A stretch of 14,409 nt of DNA. Source: Nitrosopumilus sp. BACL13 MAG-121220-bin23. Lineage in GTDB: Archaea; Thermoproteota; Nitrososphaeria; Nitrososphaerales; Nitrosopumilaceae. The notes below the pieces were generated by a model. The model was not told the origin of the DNA, searched no databases, and worked only from the letters and a program-made list of their open reading frames with translations. Of the stretch, positions 12,779-14,409 are shown piece by piece; positions within the stretch are counted from its first letter, which is position 1, and each line of letters opens with the position of its first letter. Position numbers and translations under genes: made by a program. The DNA lies in NCBI GenBank assembly GCA_001437625.1, contig LIAL01000025.1, forward strand, positions 1-14,409. Reading direction: 5' to 3'.

Positions 12779-12807
12779 AAGGCAAGATTCTCTGTTCTGA
12801 CTGCCTT
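12779..12807 (+). other. Imperfect inverted repeat upstream of the PfkB-family gene
   Basis: AAGGCA (12779-12784) pairs with TGCCTT (12802-12807), and an inner AGA/TCT can extend the stem around an 8-nt loop with a 3-nt bulge. It sits just before the PfkB-family kinase promoter. It may be a weak hairpin, an operator or chance. Confidence 0.25.
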
Positions 12808-12826
12808 ACTGAAAATAATGCAAAAA

Positions 12827-12835
12827 AATAAATTT
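12827..12835 (+). promoter_or_regulatory. TATA-like promoter of the PfkB-family gene
   Basis: AATAAATTT is centred about 25 nt before the ATG at 12856. A second candidate, TATTTTAAAA at 12771-12780, would give a leader of about 50 nt. Confidence 0.4.
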
Positions 12836-12855
12836 ACTAAATTTAAAAATTAATT

Positions 12856-13725
12856 ATGAAATTATCTATTTTTTCACATTGTGCACTTGATACTATTTCG
12901 ATTGAAGGCAATTCTTATGAGCAAATTGGAGGTGCTGCTTCTTATTGTGGGCTCATGGCACGTGAATTCAAATTTAATGTAAATCTTTTTACAAAATTTG
13001 GTCCTGATTTTCCAAAACAATATCTTACTAAACATAAAATTAACCTGATAAATTCAGAATCTAAAAAATATACTACTAAATTCTCTATATCTATTTCTGG
13101 TTCTGATAGAACTTTAAAACTTGAAAACGAATGTGATCCCATTGAGTATTCTAATCTTGATGCTGATGGTCATATTGTCAGTCCAATTTTTCATGAAATT
13201 TTGGATGATGTTTTTAAAAAAATTAAATCTGATTCTAATTTTCTATTTGTTGATCCTCAGGGATTTTTACGTCAAAAAGATTCTAACAATAACATTATTT
13301 TAAAAAAAACTGATCTTGATTTATCTAATGTAAATGCAATTAAAATTAATCCTGAAGAGGGCCAAAATATTGTTAGTGGTTCACACGATGAAATGATGTT
13401 GGCATTACAAAAAAAAGGTATCGAGTATGTACTATTAACTAATAAAACAGATGTTTCCTTATTGGTAAAAAATCGAGTTTATTCTCTTAAATTACCAAAT
13501 AAAAATATCCATGACACAACTGGAATTGGAGATATTTTCTGTTCTGCATTTACTTGTACAATGCTAAAAGAAAAAGACTTTCTGTGGGCATTATGTTTTG
13601 CAGCCGGTTCTGCTCAGGCTGCACTTGAATCTAATGCTGTCGGGTTACAAAAAATTCCTAAAAAAGGAATGGTAGAAAACAATGCTTCATATTTTTATAA
13701 TTTAGTAGATTTTAGAGACTTGTAA
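12856..13725 (+). CDS. PfkB/ribokinase-family carbohydrate or nucleoside kinase
   Basis: Members of this family transfer phosphate from ATP to a sugar or nucleoside hydroxyl. The N-terminal glycine motif EQIGGAASYCGLMARE (about 22-37) shapes the substrate pocket. KINPEEG (Asn165 to Glu168) is the NxxE magnesium/phosphate motif, and DTTGIGDIFCSAF (220-232) is the PfkB signature with catalytic base Asp226 and the anion hole. At 289 aa it is a normal length. The lid region is short, as in several archaeal members. The substrate (ribose, fructose phosphate, inositol or a nucleoside) cannot be decided from the sequence. It is transcribed alone, with a T7 run after it, and converges on the Lrp-type regulator. 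Confidence 0.85.
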   Translation: MKLSIFSHCALDTISIEGNSYEQIGGAASYCGLMAREFKFNVNLFTKFGPDFPKQYLTKHKINLINSESKKYTTKFSISISGSDRTLKLENECDPIEYSNLDADGHIVSPIFHEILDDVFKKIKSDSNFLFVDPQGFLRQKDSNNNIILKKTDLDLSNVNAIKINPEEGQNIVSGSHDEMMLALQKKGIEYVLLTNKTDVSLLVKNRVYSLKLPNKNIHDTTGIGDIFCSAFTCTMLKEKDFLWALCFAAGSAQAALESNAVGLQKIPKKGMVENNASYFYNLVDFRDL

Positions 13726-13796
13726 TGTGTTAGTCTGTCTGTATCTGTACGTTTTATCTTTTGATCTTTAATTCTCCTGTTTTAATCGTTGAATAA

Positions 13797-13803
13797 TTTT
13801 TTT
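13797..13803 (+). terminator. T7 run, possible terminator of the PfkB-family gene
   Basis: Seven T residues lie about 70 nt after the kinase stop in the convergent spacer with the regulator gene. Shorter T-runs precede it. Confidence 0.35.
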
Positions 13804-13832
13804 CTTGTATAAACACGTTAGATTATTTGGAT

Positions 13833-14273
13833 TTATTCAACTAATCTAGCATCTTCTTTTATTGTATTTAATACAAGATGAGTTAGTGTATTTTCAACAT
13901 TAGGTATGGCTGATATTTTTTTTACAAAATCACTCAAAAATCCACGCGTTTTGAATTTTGCAATAATTACCATGTCTGCACCACCTGTTACATCATAAAC
14001 TGCAATTGTATTATCATATTTTGCAATTTCATCTTCAATTTCTAACATTTTGCCTTTACTAGTTTTAATTTCAATTATTGCTGTAATATCAAACCCAAGT
14101 AATTCATGATTAAGACGAACTGAGTATCCTTGGATAATGTTTTCTTTTTCTAATTTTTTTATTCTAGATAGAACTGTTACAGTAGATACACCCAATCTAT
14201 GAGATAATTGTCGTGCAGATTGCCTGCCATCTACTGAAAGATGTTTAAGAATTTCAATATCTTTGTCATCCAT
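13833..14273 (-). CDS. Lrp/AsnC-family transcriptional regulator
   Basis: This 146-aa protein has the two-part Lrp/AsnC layout. An N-terminal helix-turn-helix (about residues 5-48: DKDIEILKHLSVDGRQSARQ to the recognition helix TVTVLSRIKKLEKENII) is followed by a RAM ligand-sensing domain (about 65-146) with AVYDVTGGADMVIIAKFKTR and the closing VENTLTHLVLNTIKEDARLV. Lrp/AsnC proteins form dimers and octamers and usually respond to amino acids. The ligand here is not evident. A TATA-like box overlaps AATATT repeats directly upstream, suggesting autoregulation. The divergent spacer to the right (14274-14405) may also let it control the gene starting at the right edge. Confidence 0.93.
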   Translation of the reverse strand: MDDKDIEILKHLSVDGRQSARQLSHRLGVSTVTVLSRIKKLEKENIIQGYSVRLNHELLGFDITAIIEIKTSKGKMLEIEDEIAKYDNTIAVYDVTGGADMVIIAKFKTRGFLSDFVKKISAIPNVENTLTHLVLNTIKEDARLVE

Positions 14274-14296
14274 ACTAATAATGTATCATGTTAACA

Positions 14297-14312
14297 AATA
14301 TTTAAAAATATT
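14297..14312 (-). promoter_or_regulatory. Promoter/operator of the Lrp-type gene
   Basis: The minus-strand TATA-like TTTAAATA (14299-14306) is centred about 29 nt before the ATG at 14273. It lies inside two palindromic AATATT units (14297-14302 and 14307-14312) spaced 10 bp apart, a layout compatible with binding of a dimeric regulator over the TATA box. Confidence 0.4.
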
Positions 14313-14405
14313 AAATTAATTCAAGTATCTGTATAAAAATATCTGGAATTACTATAATTAGTTAATAAAAAATCATAATAACTTAAATATTTTAAAGTTG
14401 TAACT

Positions 14406-14409
14406 ATGG
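14406..14409 (+). CDS. Possible start of a gene leaving the window on the right
   Basis: An ATG occurs at 14406-14408, preceded by TTAAATAT at 14383-14390 and other AT-rich boxes. Only one codon is visible, so this rests on promoter-like context in AT-rich DNA alone. Confidence 0.25.

Noticed and set aside
13726..13796. Short CTGT-type repeats (TCTGTCTGTATCTGTA) after the PfkB-family gene
   Set aside because: Only a few imperfect copies in a short spacer; no array, no stem and no coding sense.
1..14409. CRISPR array, tRNA/rRNA, transposon ends or prophage genes
   Set aside because: No regularly spaced repeats, cloverleaf-like segments, transposase motifs or terminal inverted repeats were seen on either strand.

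Overview
The window looks like chromosomal DNA from an ammonia-oxidising archaeon of the Nitrosopumilus type (Nitrososphaeria, formerly Thaumarchaeota). The grounds are very AT-rich DNA, an archaeal purine pathway (formate-dependent PurP, three-part PurS/PurQ/PurL), ribosomal protein S26e (found in TACK/Asgard archaea and eukaryotes, not in bacteria), an archaeal Lrp/AsnC regulator, and TATA-like boxes centred about 25-30 nt before most start codons, which implies mainly leaderless transcripts. The genus is inferred from overall resemblance and was not tested by any search. No rRNA, tRNA, CRISPR array, insertion sequence or prophage was seen.

Layout. On the left, purP lies on the minus strand. 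It is divergent from a 50-codon single-span membrane ORF and an exported, membrane-anchored PQQ-type sugar dehydrogenase. Next come an unrecognised 126-aa protein, a short ORF that overlaps the ubiX start, ubiX (flavin prenyltransferase) and a COQ10-like SRPBCC protein, all on plus. A minus-strand block follows in the order unknown 156-aa protein, tatC, tatA; the stop codons of tatA and the SRPBCC gene share one TTAA. Then, on plus, come a methyltransferase with a DUF4214-like N-terminus and the purine cluster purS-purQ-purL-purF. The purQ/purL and purL/purF pairs overlap by 4 and 8 nt. A 349-nt region after purF holds three very short ORFs. It is followed by rps26e (minus), a PfkB-family kinase (plus) and an Lrp/AsnC regulator (minus). 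Both window edges appear to cut the first codons of a further gene.

Function. PurF makes phosphoribosylamine, PurSQL forms FGAM from FGAR, and PurP later formylates AICAR with formate and ATP, so four steps of de novo IMP synthesis are represented. TatA and TatC form the core of a twin-arginine translocase. UbiX supplies prenylated FMN to UbiD-type decarboxylases; its close spacing with a COQ10-like lipid-binding protein hints at isoprenoid quinone metabolism.

Most of the window is ordinary core metabolism. The least explained part is 11955-12303. There, two micro-ORFs about 207 nt apart encode nearly the same peptide (IINPNWL plus V or N, then G) and differ mostly at synonymous positions, and a leaderless 32-codon membrane peptide lies between them.
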